Shown here: positions 1 through 6,310 of the stretch, one piece after another | Position numbering within the stretch: position 1 is the first letter of the stretch | Layout: each line of letters opens with the position of its first letter | From: Eubacteriales Family XIII. Incertae Sedis bacterium | GTDB taxonomy: Bacteria > Bacillota_A > Clostridia > Peptostreptococcales > Anaerovoracaceae | NCBI GenBank assembly: GCA_031278145.1 | Contig: JAITLA010000010.1 | Coordinates: forward strand, 1-12,842 | Direction of reading: 5' to 3' | Length of the DNA stretch: 12,842 bases | Position numbers and translations under genes: made by a program | Notes under the pieces: model-generated | Seen by the model: only the letters and a program-made list of their open reading frames with translations | Told to the model about the DNA's origin: nothing | Databases searched by the model: none

Positions 1-26
1 GAAAATTTTCGGGATCGCCGGCCCGT

Positions 27-188
27 TCAGTTCGCCGCTTCGAGGAAGCGGTGCAGCACGGTGACGAGCATGCCGCGCGTCATGGGCGCGTTCGGGCCGA
101 AGCTCGTCGAAGAAACGCCGTTCATCAGGCCGTTCTCGACCACGTAGACCACGTCCGCGTAGTACCAAGCGTCCTCGGGCACGGACAA
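27..188 (-). CDS. SLH-domain C-terminus (short ORF or surface-protein remnant)
   Basis: The frame encodes one S-layer homology repeat: the segment WYYADVVYVVENGLMNG, then SFGPNAPMTRGMLVTVLHRF, then a TGA stop. SLH repeats bind pyruvylated secondary cell-wall polymer and anchor surface proteins in Gram-positive bacteria; normally three occur in tandem after an export signal. Only one is visible here. A TTG at 188 has a good AGGAGG seven bases upstream, which would give a 53-residue protein without a signal peptide. Alternatively the AGGAGGTGG is simply the codons of a glycine-rich linker and this is the tail of a larger protein destroyed upstream. The frame stays open further upstream, but it then lies antisense to the coding-like stretch at 234-410 and its residues look non-coding. 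The SLH identity is firm; the start and functional status are not. Confidence 0.5.
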   Translation of the reverse strand: MSVPEDAWYYADVVYVVENGLMNGVSSTSFGPNAPMTRGMLVTVLHRFLEAAN

Positions 189-233
189 GCCGCCACCTCC
201 TGTTTGACTTTTGAGTTCCCTCGAAAACTCTAA

Positions 234-410
234 CCGATTGAACGACGGCGTCAGTCCCCCGCCGCCTTCCTTGAGGCCCTCGGGCTCCCCAAGGCGGCCG
301 CGCGCGCGGAAGCGCACCTGTGGGAGCACGGCACCGGCGACGAAACGGCCGCGGCCATGGACGCGGCCCTGCGGGCGCGAGCGCCCGCAGGCGCCGCCCG
401 GGCCGAGTAG
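234..410 (+). pseudogene. Unrecognised coding remnant (C-terminal fragment)
   Basis: The frame ending at TAG 408-410 reads SPAAFLEALGLPKAAARAEA, then HLWEHGTGDETAAAMDAALR and a short Ala/Arg-rich tail. Almost every codon from about 255 onward ends in G or C, and the residues form amphipathic, helix-like Ala/Glu/Leu patterns, which is how real genes in this window look. A stop lies at 231 and the only ATG is internal (about 354), so no complete gene is present. I read it as the 3' end of a gene whose upstream part was lost at a junction near 190-245, where composition changes and the opposite-strand SLH frame begins. I do not recognise the family. It could also be a chance open frame in GC-rich DNA. 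Confidence 0.35.
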
Positions 411-415
411 CCCCC

Positions 416-562
416 CGGCGAACGCCCCGGGACAAGCAAAGCCCCGCCGCGCCAAAGGCCCCGCCGGGCCGAGCGGCCGCCGGCGAATGCCCCGGGCAAG
501 GAAAGCCCGCCGGGCAAGGTTCGATAAGCGGAGCACGACAAGCAAAGCCCCGTCCGCGCCAA
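416..562. repeat. GC-rich interspersed short direct repeats
   Basis: Two repeat families are interleaved here. The 16-mer CGGCGAACGCCCCGGG at 416-431 recurs with one change at 481-496. The stretch at 431-455, starting GACAAGCAAAGCCCCG, recurs at 537-562 with a single inserted T. The second copy forms the left half of the terminator at 544-578, so the first looks like a decayed duplicate of that terminator's left arm. No gene is supportable in 411-653. Confidence 0.6.
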
Positions 563-578
563 GCGCGGACGGGGCTTT
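544..578. terminator. Perfect bidirectional intrinsic terminator
   Basis: A 16-bp perfect stem (AAAGCCCCGTCCGCGC at 544-559, its complement at 563-578) closes a 3-nt loop. The stem begins with A's and ends with T's on both strands, as in bidirectional Rho-independent terminators. It can stop plus-strand transcription from the remnant at 234-410 and minus-strand transcription leaving the toxin gene that ends at 654. The T-run after the stem is short (TTTGTATT), so efficiency is uncertain. Confidence 0.75.
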
Positions 579-653
579 GTATTGCGAGCGAAGGGGTCTT
601 TTCGCGTCATTGCGGTATTCAAGGGCCGCGCCCCTTCCGATTTCGCTGTCCTT

Positions 654-1069
654 CTATCGTTTCGCGAAAATATTTTTGAGCGTTAAGCTCTCGATTATCT
701 GCCCGTCCTTCATATCTTCGCTGATGATCAAATCGGCACGCATTGCAGCGCAGCGGCCGCGATATGCCCGTCCCAATAGGAAAACGCGTGTTTTTCGCGT
801 AATTCCGATGCCGACAAAGCAATGTCCGCCGAAAAACCGCAAACCTCGCACGCATCCGTCAAATAAGTCGTCACGCGACGGATTTCCGGCTCGCTGTAGC
901 CTTTCTTTTTCAGCACACAACCAACCTCGTTGACCACCTGATACGAAACGATCAGCCGGTTTGCGGCAATGGCGGCAATGAAATCGCGCGCAACGCCGCT
1001 CTTCTTGTCGTCATCGGCGGTGAACAGATAAACCCACACGTTGCTGTCAATAAATATCCCACTTGTCAT
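654..1069 (-). pseudogene. PIN-domain (VapC-like) toxin, frameshifted
   Basis: VapC-type PIN proteins are Mg2+-dependent ribonucleases that cleave tRNA, rRNA or mRNA. From the ATG at 1069 the frame gives IFIDSNVWVYLF (Asp8), VSYQVVNEVG (Glu48) and FSYWDGHIAAAAL (Asp100), the first three acidic residues of a PIN site. It then leaves frame near 739 and stops at 728. The missing part, ADLIISEDMKDGQIIESLTL and on to NIFAKR, is intact in another frame ending at 654. One missing base near 739 (TGCG-TGCC becoming TGC GGT GCC) would restore LQCGADLIISEDM and a protein of about 138 residues, normal for the family. As read, the product lacks the last acidic motif and should be inactive. The start overlaps the antitoxin stop by 23 bp, typical of coupled toxin-antitoxin pairs. 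A sequencing error is a serious alternative to a true pseudogene. Confidence 0.8.
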
Positions 1070-1331
1070 AACAAGCGTCCCGGTCAAACTTGTAACCGCT
1101 CTCGATTTTTCGGTTCTTCGCGGAGAAATCCAAAAGCGCGTCCAGACCGGCGCGTTTGGCGGCGTCGGCTACGGGAGTTTCAAGCGACACGGAAAAAGGC
1201 AGCGCGCCCCGGCGAACAACCTGTTTCACAAAAATCGTAAACGCCGAAGACATATTCATCCCCAACTCTTTCAATACGACATCGGCTTCTTCTTTCAGGC
1301 CGTCATCCATTCTCAAACTTATTCGCGCCAT
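1047..1331 (-). CDS. RelB/DinJ-family antitoxin
   Basis: The product, about 94 residues, begins MARISLRMDDGLKEEADVVL and continues with LGMNMSSAFTIFVKQVVRRG and LPFSVS. This is the ribbon-helix-helix DNA-binding layout of RelB/DinJ antitoxins: an N-terminal beta strand (ARISLRMDD), two helices, then a C-terminal part that wraps and inhibits the toxin. I chose the ATG at 1331 because AAGGGAG sits nine bases before it; an earlier in-frame ATG at 1352 lies upstream of that Shine-Dalgarno sequence. It is co-transcribed with the PIN toxin and probably represses the shared promoter through the palindrome at 1359-1375. Pairing RelB/DinJ with a PIN toxin rather than a RelE/YafQ toxin is a known mixed arrangement. 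Confidence 0.88.
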   Translation of the reverse strand: MARISLRMDDGLKEEADVVLKELGMNMSSAFTIFVKQVVRRGALPFSVSLETPVADAAKRAGLDALLDFSAKNRKIESGYKFDRDACYDKWDIY

Positions 1332-1354
1332 GTTCCATTGCTCCCTTCGCATAC

Positions 1355-1384
1355 ATCATACACCTCTTTGGTGTAAGTTGTCAA
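1355..1384 (-). promoter_or_regulatory. Promoter of the toxin-antitoxin operon with palindromic operator
   Basis: On the minus strand, TTGACA (1379-1384) and TATGAT (1355-1360) are separated by 18 bp, a near-consensus sigma-A promoter. Within the spacer and touching the -10 lies the palindrome TACACC-N5-GGTGTA (1359-1375). An antitoxin with a ribbon-helix-helix domain usually binds such a dyad to autorepress its operon. The promoter match is seen directly; the operator role is inferred from position and gene family. Confidence 0.78.
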
Positions 1385-1423
1385 CCTTTCGGAACTCTTG
1401 GAACACGTCCGCAAAACGCAAAA

Positions 1424-1682
1424 GTTACTATTCAAACCCCGCGCAAATTTCGCCCATCTCGGAACCTGCCGGCCTATATTGCCTTTTGTCCGCGGCTTCA
1501 GCCGCAATGGAAAAACGGACAGCGAAGTGAGCGGAGCGACCGGAGGAACGAGGCGAAGCCGAGTGTTGGCTTCCTCACGTAGCTTCGAGTACGCTGCGGG
1601 AGCCAAATAGGCCGGCAGAACCCGATCCGGACGAAATTATCGCAGGGTTTGAATAGTTTCGATTGAACCTTTGAATAGTAAC
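1424..1682. mobile_element. MITE-like non-coding inverted-repeat element
   Basis: A 259-bp non-coding block is bounded by perfect 13-bp terminal inverted repeats, GTTACTATTCAAA at 1424-1436 and its complement at 1670-1682. Inside, longer arms (1427-1477 and 1607-1657) match each other in inverted orientation at roughly 40 of 51 positions, both ending in CTGCCGGCCTAT. TTTGAATAG is repeated directly at 1648 and 1670. The core holds a GCGGCT/AGCCGC hairpin at 1492-1505. Short open frames run through it on both strands, but none has a recognisable domain or ribosome binding site. This suits a miniature inverted-repeat transposable element or another dispersed structured repeat. I could not make out a clear target-site duplication, and whether other copies exist cannot be seen here. 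Confidence 0.5.
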
Positions 1683-1733
1683 ACATGCTCCTGTGGCGCC
1701 GATTACTTATTCAAGGGTATACGATTCGCCCGC

Positions 1734-3731
1734 CTACTCTTGAACGGTAACCAGTTCCATCCAGCGGTCGTATGCCGCCGCGAGCGCATCCTTGGCCGCG
1801 GACAGGCGCTCGTTGCTCTCGCGCAGCAGGACGTGATCGGAAAGGACCGCCGCGTCGCACATCTCCGCCTCGATTGCGCCGATCTCGTCCTCGAGCGCGG
1901 CGATTCGTTCCTCCGCGAGCGCGAGCGCGCGCAGCCTGCGCTTCTCGGCGGCGGCGGCCGCTTTGCTTCTGCGCCTCTGCTCCGCCGCGTCCGAAATCCC
2001 CGTGTCCTCCGCCTCAAAGGCCTCCGCCGTCGATGCGTCCCGCGCCGTGCCCTCCGCCTCAAAGGCCCCCGAGAGGGCCGAAAGACGGCGCTTGCCCGCA
2101 GCCTCCGCCTCCTTCCGCTCCGCGTAGTGGTCGTAGCCGCCGAGGTAGTTTACGAGCCCGTCCCGCGTGAGCTCGACGATGCGCGAGGGTATCCTGTTCA
2201 GAAAGTATCGGTCGTGCGACACGATCAGCGCCGTTCCCGCATACGCGCGCAGGGCTTCCTCGAACACCTCCTTGGACACGATGTCGAGGTGGTTTGTCGG
2301 CTCGTCGAGCAGGAGGAGGTTGGCGCCCGAGAGCATCAGCTTGAGAAGGGACAGTCTGGCCCGTTCGCCCCCGCTCAGCACGCCCACCTTGCGGAAGACC
2401 GTGTCGCCCGTGAACAGGAAGCGCCCGAGTATGCCGCGCAGCTCGGTATCGCCGAGGGGCCCGCACGACGCGCCGGCCTCTTCCAACACGGTGTTTTCGT
2501 CGCTGAGCAGCGCCCGCTCCTGATCGTAGCGACCGATCAGGACGTTGCGGCCCGTTTGCAGCCGGCCGTCGTCGGGCGCGAGCGCGCCGCTCAGGATCTT
2601 CAGCAGGGTGCTCTTGCCGATGCCGTTCGCGCCCACCATGCAGACGTGCTCGCCGCTCTTCAGATCGAGATCGACGTGCGCGAACAGCTCCCGGCGCACG
2701 CCCGCGTGGGCGAAGCCCTTGGAAAGGCCCTCCGCGAGAAGGACGTCGTTCCCGCTCTTGTATCGCCTGTGAAAGCGGATCCGCATGTGCGCGGGATCGT
2801 CCGCGGGACGTTCCGCCGAGGGCATGTGCGAAAGGCGTTTCTCGCGCGAGCGCGCCCGCTTCGCAAGCTTTTCGGTTCCGTGTTGCCGGAAGCGGCGCAC
2901 GATTTCCTCCTGCCGCTCGATCTCCCGCCGCTGTTTTTCGTAGGCGTCGCGCTCCGCTTGGCGCTTCGCGCGCTTCTTTTCGGCGAATGCGGTGTAGTTG
3001 CCTTCGTAGACGGTCAGGCGGCCGTTTTCCATCTCGAATATCCGGTTGACGGTCCGGTCGAGGAAATAGCGGTCATGGGACACGAGAACGATGCTCCCCG
3101 CGTAGTTTTCGAGATATTGCTCGAGCCACGCGAGCGTTCCGATGTCCAGATGGTTTGTGGGCTCGTCGAGGAAGAGCAGCTTGGGCTTCTTCAGGAGCAG
3201 CGCGGCCAAGGCGAGCCGCGTGCGCTCTCCGCCGGAGAGCAGCGACACCTTCTGCGAGCGGATCGGTTCGGGAAAGGCCATGCTCGACAGGATGCCCGCG
3301 ATCTCGCTTTTGTAGCTGTAACCGCCCCCCTGCCGGAAGCTTTCCGTCAGGCGGTCGTAGCGGCGCAGCGGGGCCCCCGCGTCCTCTCCCGCCTCGGCGC
3401 GCCGCGCGATCTCCGCGGCCAGGGCCTCCGCCTCCCGCTCCGCTTCGATCAGATCGCGGAAGGGCAGCAGCATTTCCTCGTATACGGTGCGCTCCGAGTT
3501 GAAATCGCCGTCCTGCCGCAGATAGCCGGTCGTGAGCGCGGGCGCGACGAAAAGCTCTCCTTTGTCGGGAGAGCTCCTTCCTGTCAGAATATCCAAAAGC
3601 GTCGTTTTCCCCGCGCCGTTGATGCCGATTATGCCGACCCTGTCACCGCCGTTCAGGCTGAAGGACACGTCTTGCAGCACGATATGCGCGCCGTACAGCT
3701 TGCTCAGATTTTTTGCGGACAGAACGATCAT
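1734..3731 (-). CDS. ABC-F family ATPase (ribosome-associated)
   Basis: This 665-residue protein has two ABC nucleotide-binding domains and no membrane segments, the hallmark of ABC-F proteins, which act on the ribosome (translation factors of the Uup/EttA/YfmR type, or antibiotic resistance by ribosome protection). Domain 1 has Walker A GINGAGKT (36-43), signature LSGGE (165-169), Walker B LLFLDE (185-190) and SHD (218-220). Domain 2 has GANGIGKS (367-374), LSGGE (452-456), LLLLDE (472-477) and SHD (505-507). The inter-domain linker (about 240-310) is long, charged and helical, as expected for the P-site tRNA-interacting arm, and the C-terminus (about 590-655) is a predicted coiled coil. All catalytic motifs are intact. 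Its ATG overlaps the stop of the upstream reductase by four bases (ATGA), so translation is probably coupled. Resistance versus housekeeping function cannot be told from sequence alone. Confidence 0.95.
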   Translation of the reverse strand: MIVLSAKNLSKLYGAHIVLQDVSFSLNGGDRVGIIGINGAGKTTLLDILTGRSSPDKGELFVAPALTTGYLRQDGDFNSERTVYEEMLLPFRDLIEAEREAEALAAEIARRAEAGEDAGAPLRRYDRLTESFRQGGGYSYKSEIAGILSSMAFPEPIRSQKVSLLSGGERTRLALAALLLKKPKLLFLDEPTNHLDIGTLAWLEQYLENYAGSIVLVSHDRYFLDRTVNRIFEMENGRLTVYEGNYTAFAEKKRAKRQAERDAYEKQRREIERQEEIVRRFRQHGTEKLAKRARSREKRLSHMPSAERPADDPAHMRIRFHRRYKSGNDVLLAEGLSKGFAHAGVRRELFAHVDLDLKSGEHVCMVGANGIGKSTLLKILSGALAPDDGRLQTGRNVLIGRYDQERALLSDENTVLEEAGASCGPLGDTELRGILGRFLFTGDTVFRKVGVLSGGERARLSLLKLMLSGANLLLLDEPTNHLDIVSKEVFEEALRAYAGTALIVSHDRYFLNRIPSRIVELTRDGLVNYLGGYDHYAERKEAEAAGKRRLSALSGAFEAEGTARDASTAEAFEAEDTGISDAAEQRRRSKAAAAAEKRRLRALALAEERIAALEDEIGAIEAEMCDAAVLSDHVLLRESNERLSAAKDALAAAYDRWMELVTVQE

Positions 3732-4519
3732 AGGCCGTAATCGCCTCTGCGGCGAAAATCGTCCGCGAACGCGGCGCGGTCCGCCTCTATGCGCGCGCGC
3801 TGCGCATCGGTCAATTCCGCCGGCCGGCGCATGGCCTCCGCGAGCAGCGCGAGTTCCTCCGTGCTCCGTATGCCCCAGAGCGACACCGCGTTTTCAATGC
3901 CCGCCATGTAGGCCCACGCGGTGCATATATCGGTGAGCCGGCCGCCGCCCGGGGGCTTCGTCGCGATGAAGCCGATCCCCTCCCGCGCGCAGCGGCGCAG
4001 CAGCTCGTTCTCCCCTTCGCCGGAGAGGTGGCTGAACGGAAACCGCAGGGTGTCGTAGAGGCCGCTCTCCACCGCCTCCGTCGCCAAATCGAGCCGGTGG
4101 ACGGAGATGCCGAGGAAGCGTATTCTCCCTTGGTGCTGCGCCATCTGCATGGCCTCGTACAGCCCGGAGCCGTCCTCCGGGCGCGGGATGGCGGCGGGAT
4201 TGTGGAGCTGGTATATGTCGATGCAATCCGTCTTGAGCGTGCGCAGGCTCATGAAGAGGTCCTTCCAAAATTCGGACGATTCCTTTGCCGCGGTCTTTGT
4301 GGCGATGAAGAATTCGCTTCGCCTTCGCGCGAGCGCCGCCGCGATCCGCGCCTCGCCGTCGGTGTGGGCTCTGGCGGTGTCTATGAGGTTGATGCCCGCG
4401 TCGAGCGCCCCGCAGAGGATCCGCTCCGCGTCCGCCTCGCTCACTTGCCGCAGGGGCCGAGCGTCGAAAGCATCTTTGTTGATCACGAGGCCCGTGCGAC
4501 CGAGCGTAAGCGTAGTCAT
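3728..4519 (-). CDS. Aldo/keto reductase family protein with altered catalytic residue
   Basis: The 263-residue protein has a TIM-barrel aldo/keto reductase pattern: LGRTGL near the N-terminus, GINLIDTARAHTDGE (43-56), FIATKT (Lys75), CIDIYQLHN (His106) and FIATKPPGGG later on. Family members reduce carbonyls with NAD(P)H using an Asp-Tyr-Lys-His tetrad. Here Asp47, Lys75 and His106 are present, but the Tyr position appears to be His52 (DTARAH where DTARAY is usual), encoded by CAC, one transition from TAC. The usual GFGALP segment after the first strand is also changed (DAFDARP). It has no C-terminal iron-sulphur extension, unlike some relatives. I chose the ATG at 4519 because AAAAGGAG lies 13 bases upstream; the frame is open to 4585, but that extension has no coding character. 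It precedes the ABC-F gene in one operon. Catalytic activity is doubtful. Confidence 0.88.
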   Translation of the reverse strand: MTTLTLGRTGLVINKDAFDARPLRQVSEADAERILCGALDAGINLIDTARAHTDGEARIAAALARRRSEFFIATKTAAKESSEFWKDLFMSLRTLKTDCIDIYQLHNPAAIPRPEDGSGLYEAMQMAQHQGRIRFLGISVHRLDLATEAVESGLYDTLRFPFSHLSGEGENELLRRCAREGIGFIATKPPGGGRLTDICTAWAYMAGIENAVSLWGIRSTEELALLAEAMRRPAELTDAQRARIEADRAAFADDFRRRGDYGL

Positions 4520-4577
4520 AGAATGATTTTCACTCCTTTTCACGACAGGTGAAGGCGCGAAGCGAGCACCGCCGAGG

Positions 4578-4593
4578 CCCGGCAAAGGCCGGG
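4578..4593 (-). other. Small GC hairpin upstream of the reductase gene
   Basis: CCCGGC-AAAG-GCCGGG forms a 6-bp hairpin between the flagellin terminator and the reductase start. I see no convincing -35/-10 pair in 4520-4609, which is very GC-rich, so the promoter of the reductase/ABC-F operon remains unidentified. Confidence 0.35.
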
Positions 4594-4609
4594 GACACCG
4601 CGCGCAACA

Positions 4610-4633
4610 AAAAAACGGCGTCGGCCGTTTTTT
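4610..4633 (-). terminator. Intrinsic terminator of the flagellin gene
   Basis: A 10-bp stem AAAAAACGGC (4610-4619) and GCCGTTTTTT (4624-4633) closes a GTCG loop. Read on the minus strand it ends in a run of T's and lies about 94 bases after the flagellin stop, before the reductase gene in the same direction. It therefore separates the two transcription units. T-runs on both strands could let it act bidirectionally. Confidence 0.82.
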
Positions 4634-4726
4634 GTCATCGGAGCGGGTCGGCTCAGGGGCACGGTCTTAAAGCACCGTCCGCGCGCCGGGCCCCGGCGTC
4701 CGAATGCGGCTTCGAGCGATTCCCGC

Positions 4727-6130
4727 TCATTGCAGCAGCCGCAGTATGCTCTGCGGCATCAGCTTGGACTGCGCCATGATCGAAAGCGATGCCTGTGCGA
4801 GTATGGTGTTGCGCGTGTAGTCCAATATCTCCTTGGCCATGTCCGCGTCGCGTATGCGGGACTCGGAGGCGGTCATGTTTTCCTCGGTGGTCGAGAGGCT
4901 GCGGATGGTATGATCCAAGCGGTTGGTCACGGCGCCCATTCTCGCGCGCTCCGAGGATACCTTGCCTATCGCCTCGTCTATGACGCCGATGGCGGCGTCC
5001 GCGCCCGCCTGGGTGGTCAAATCGATCTTGTTGATGCCGAGTGCGGTGCTCGAACTGTCGGAGAGCGATACGCGCACGTTCTGGCCTTGGTTCGCGCCCA
5101 CGTGGAGCGTGAGGGCTTCGCCGGCCGAGGCGACGCCGATGTTTTCACCGGCCGCGTTGTCAGGCTGCGTCGCGATGCCGCCCGTGAGCCTGAGCCCGCC
5201 GAGCTCCGCCGTGCCGCCCGTATAGCCGTTGAGCGTGTAGGCGGACCGCTCGCCCGTGTCCGTGTTCGTAAGCGTGAATCGCAGATTGCCGGAAACCTCG
5301 ATGTTGAGGGCGCCCTCGTTCAGCTGCGTCACGCCGCCGAAATCGAGGCGCAGATCGTCGAAATTCGCCGTGGTCGACGCGCCGCCCGATCCCGCAAGGG
5401 AGAATACGGCGTCCTGCGATTCGCCGGCGGGGTTCGTCAGCGTCCCCGTGTAGGTGCCGTCGCCGTTGTCCGCGACACGCAGCTCGTAGGTGCCGAAGGC
5501 CGCGCCGTTTTGCACCGTGATGTCATTCTGATTGAAGGCGCCGCCGCCGATCACGTTGCTGTTGTCCGTGACGCTTGTCGCCGCGTTCGCCGCGTCCGCG
5601 CCCAAAAGGCGTATGTTGTAATCGCCGGCCGCGAAGTCGCTGTCGGGATCGATCTGCGCGTTTGCGCCGAAAAGGCTGCCGGGATCGGTGGAGAAGCTCT
5701 TTTCGTAGCTGCCGTTGAGCAGCTTCATCGTGTTGAATTCCGTGTCGCGGGAGATCCGGTTGATCTCGCCGATCAGCTGCGAGGCCTCCCCCTGCAGCTG
5801 CTGCCTGTCGAAGGCGGTGTTGGTGCCGTTGGCGGCCTGCACGGCCAGCTCGCGCATGCGCTGCAGGGCGCTGTGCGTCTGATCCAGAGCGCCTTCGGCC
5901 GTCTGCACGAGGTTGCGCCCGCCGCTCGCGTTCGAGATGGCCTTGGAAAGGCCCCCCGTTTGGCTTCGCAGCTTCTCCGAGATGGCGAGCAGAGCCGCGC
6001 TGTCCGCGGCTGTGTTGATCTTCAGGCCGGAGGACAGCTTGCGCAGGGAAAGGGATGTGTTGCCCTGATTGATCGTATGTTGGTTGTAGGCGTTTAAGGC
6101 CGAGATGTTGTGATTGATTACAAGCGCCAT
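4727..6130 (-). CDS. hag: Flagellin
   Basis: This 467-residue flagellin is the filament subunit, exported by the flagellar type III apparatus; as expected there is no signal peptide. The N-terminal D0/D1 region (1-140) has KLSSGLKIN, LAISEKLRSQ, TAEGALDQTHSALQRMRELA and NRISRDTEFN. The C-terminal D1/D0 region (about 380-467) has ERARMGAVTNRLDHTI, ESRIRDADMAKEIL and ends SILRLLQ. Residues 141-335 are a hypervariable, Gly/Thr/Asp-rich surface domain. Unusual details: AADSAALLAIS replaces the common AADDAAGLAIS, and the tail reads QSKLMPQSILRL where QANQxPQxVLxL is common. The RMRELAVQ segment matches the TLR5-recognised surface of D1. GGGGG lies nine bases before the ATG. It is a single-gene unit with its own promoter and terminator; no other flagellar gene is in the window. 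Confidence 0.96.
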   Translation of the reverse strand: MALVINHNISALNAYNQHTINQGNTSLSLRKLSSGLKINTAADSAALLAISEKLRSQTGGLSKAISNASGGRNLVQTAEGALDQTHSALQRMRELAVQAANGTNTAFDRQQLQGEASQLIGEINRISRDTEFNTMKLLNGSYEKSFSTDPGSLFGANAQIDPDSDFAAGDYNIRLLGADAANAATSVTDNSNVIGGGAFNQNDITVQNGAAFGTYELRVADNGDGTYTGTLTNPAGESQDAVFSLAGSGGASTTANFDDLRLDFGGVTQLNEGALNIEVSGNLRFTLTNTDTGERSAYTLNGYTGGTAELGGLRLTGGIATQPDNAAGENIGVASAGEALTLHVGANQGQNVRVSLSDSSSTALGINKIDLTTQAGADAAIGVIDEAIGKVSSERARMGAVTNRLDHTIRSLSTTEENMTASESRIRDADMAKEILDYTRNTILAQASLSIMAQSKLMPQSILRLLQ

Positions 6131-6145
6131 GATCGGTCGCCCCCT

Positions 6146-6161
6146 CTCTTACATCCAAGAG
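6146..6161 (-). promoter_or_regulatory. Hairpin abutting the flagellin ribosome binding site
   Basis: In the flagellin leader, CTCTT-GGATGT-AAGAG (minus strand) forms a 5-bp hairpin directly upstream of the GAGGGGG Shine-Dalgarno segment. It could tune ribosome access or stabilise the long 5' leader. The pairing is seen; the function is inference. Confidence 0.35.
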
Positions 6162-6244
6162 CGCAAGGAGCGGCGCCGCGTGGAAAACGGCGTCGACGAA
6201 ATACGGATTAGCGCCCCCGTGGCAATGTATACTTCCTACTATTA

Positions 6245-6273
6245 ATATTACTATCGCTGCGGCGGAAAGTCAA
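6245..6273 (-). promoter_or_regulatory. Sigma-A-like promoter of the flagellin gene
   Basis: On the minus strand, TTGACT (6268-6273) and TAATAT (6245-6250) are spaced by 17 bp. The predicted start gives a leader of about 108 bases. Flagellin genes in Bacillota usually use a sigma-D/sigma-28 promoter (TAAA then CCGATAT); I do not see a good one here, only a partial GCGATAG overlapping the spacer. Confidence 0.6.
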
Positions 6274-6310
6274 GAACGCCGGCGAAAAAATTTTATTGCA
6301 TTATATTGTA

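Noticed and set aside
416..562. Short repeats as a possible CRISPR array
   Set aside because: Only two copies of each unit, irregular spacing, and no cas gene.
1671..3740. Long plus-strand open frame of 689 codons opposite the ABC-F gene
   Set aside because: It is antisense to a protein with all ABC-F motifs intact, and its translation is Arg/Val/His-rich without any domain. Open antisense frames are expected in GC-rich genes.
4730..6097. Plus-strand open frame of 455 codons opposite flagellin
   Set aside because: Same GC-driven antisense effect; the flagellin reading is unambiguous.
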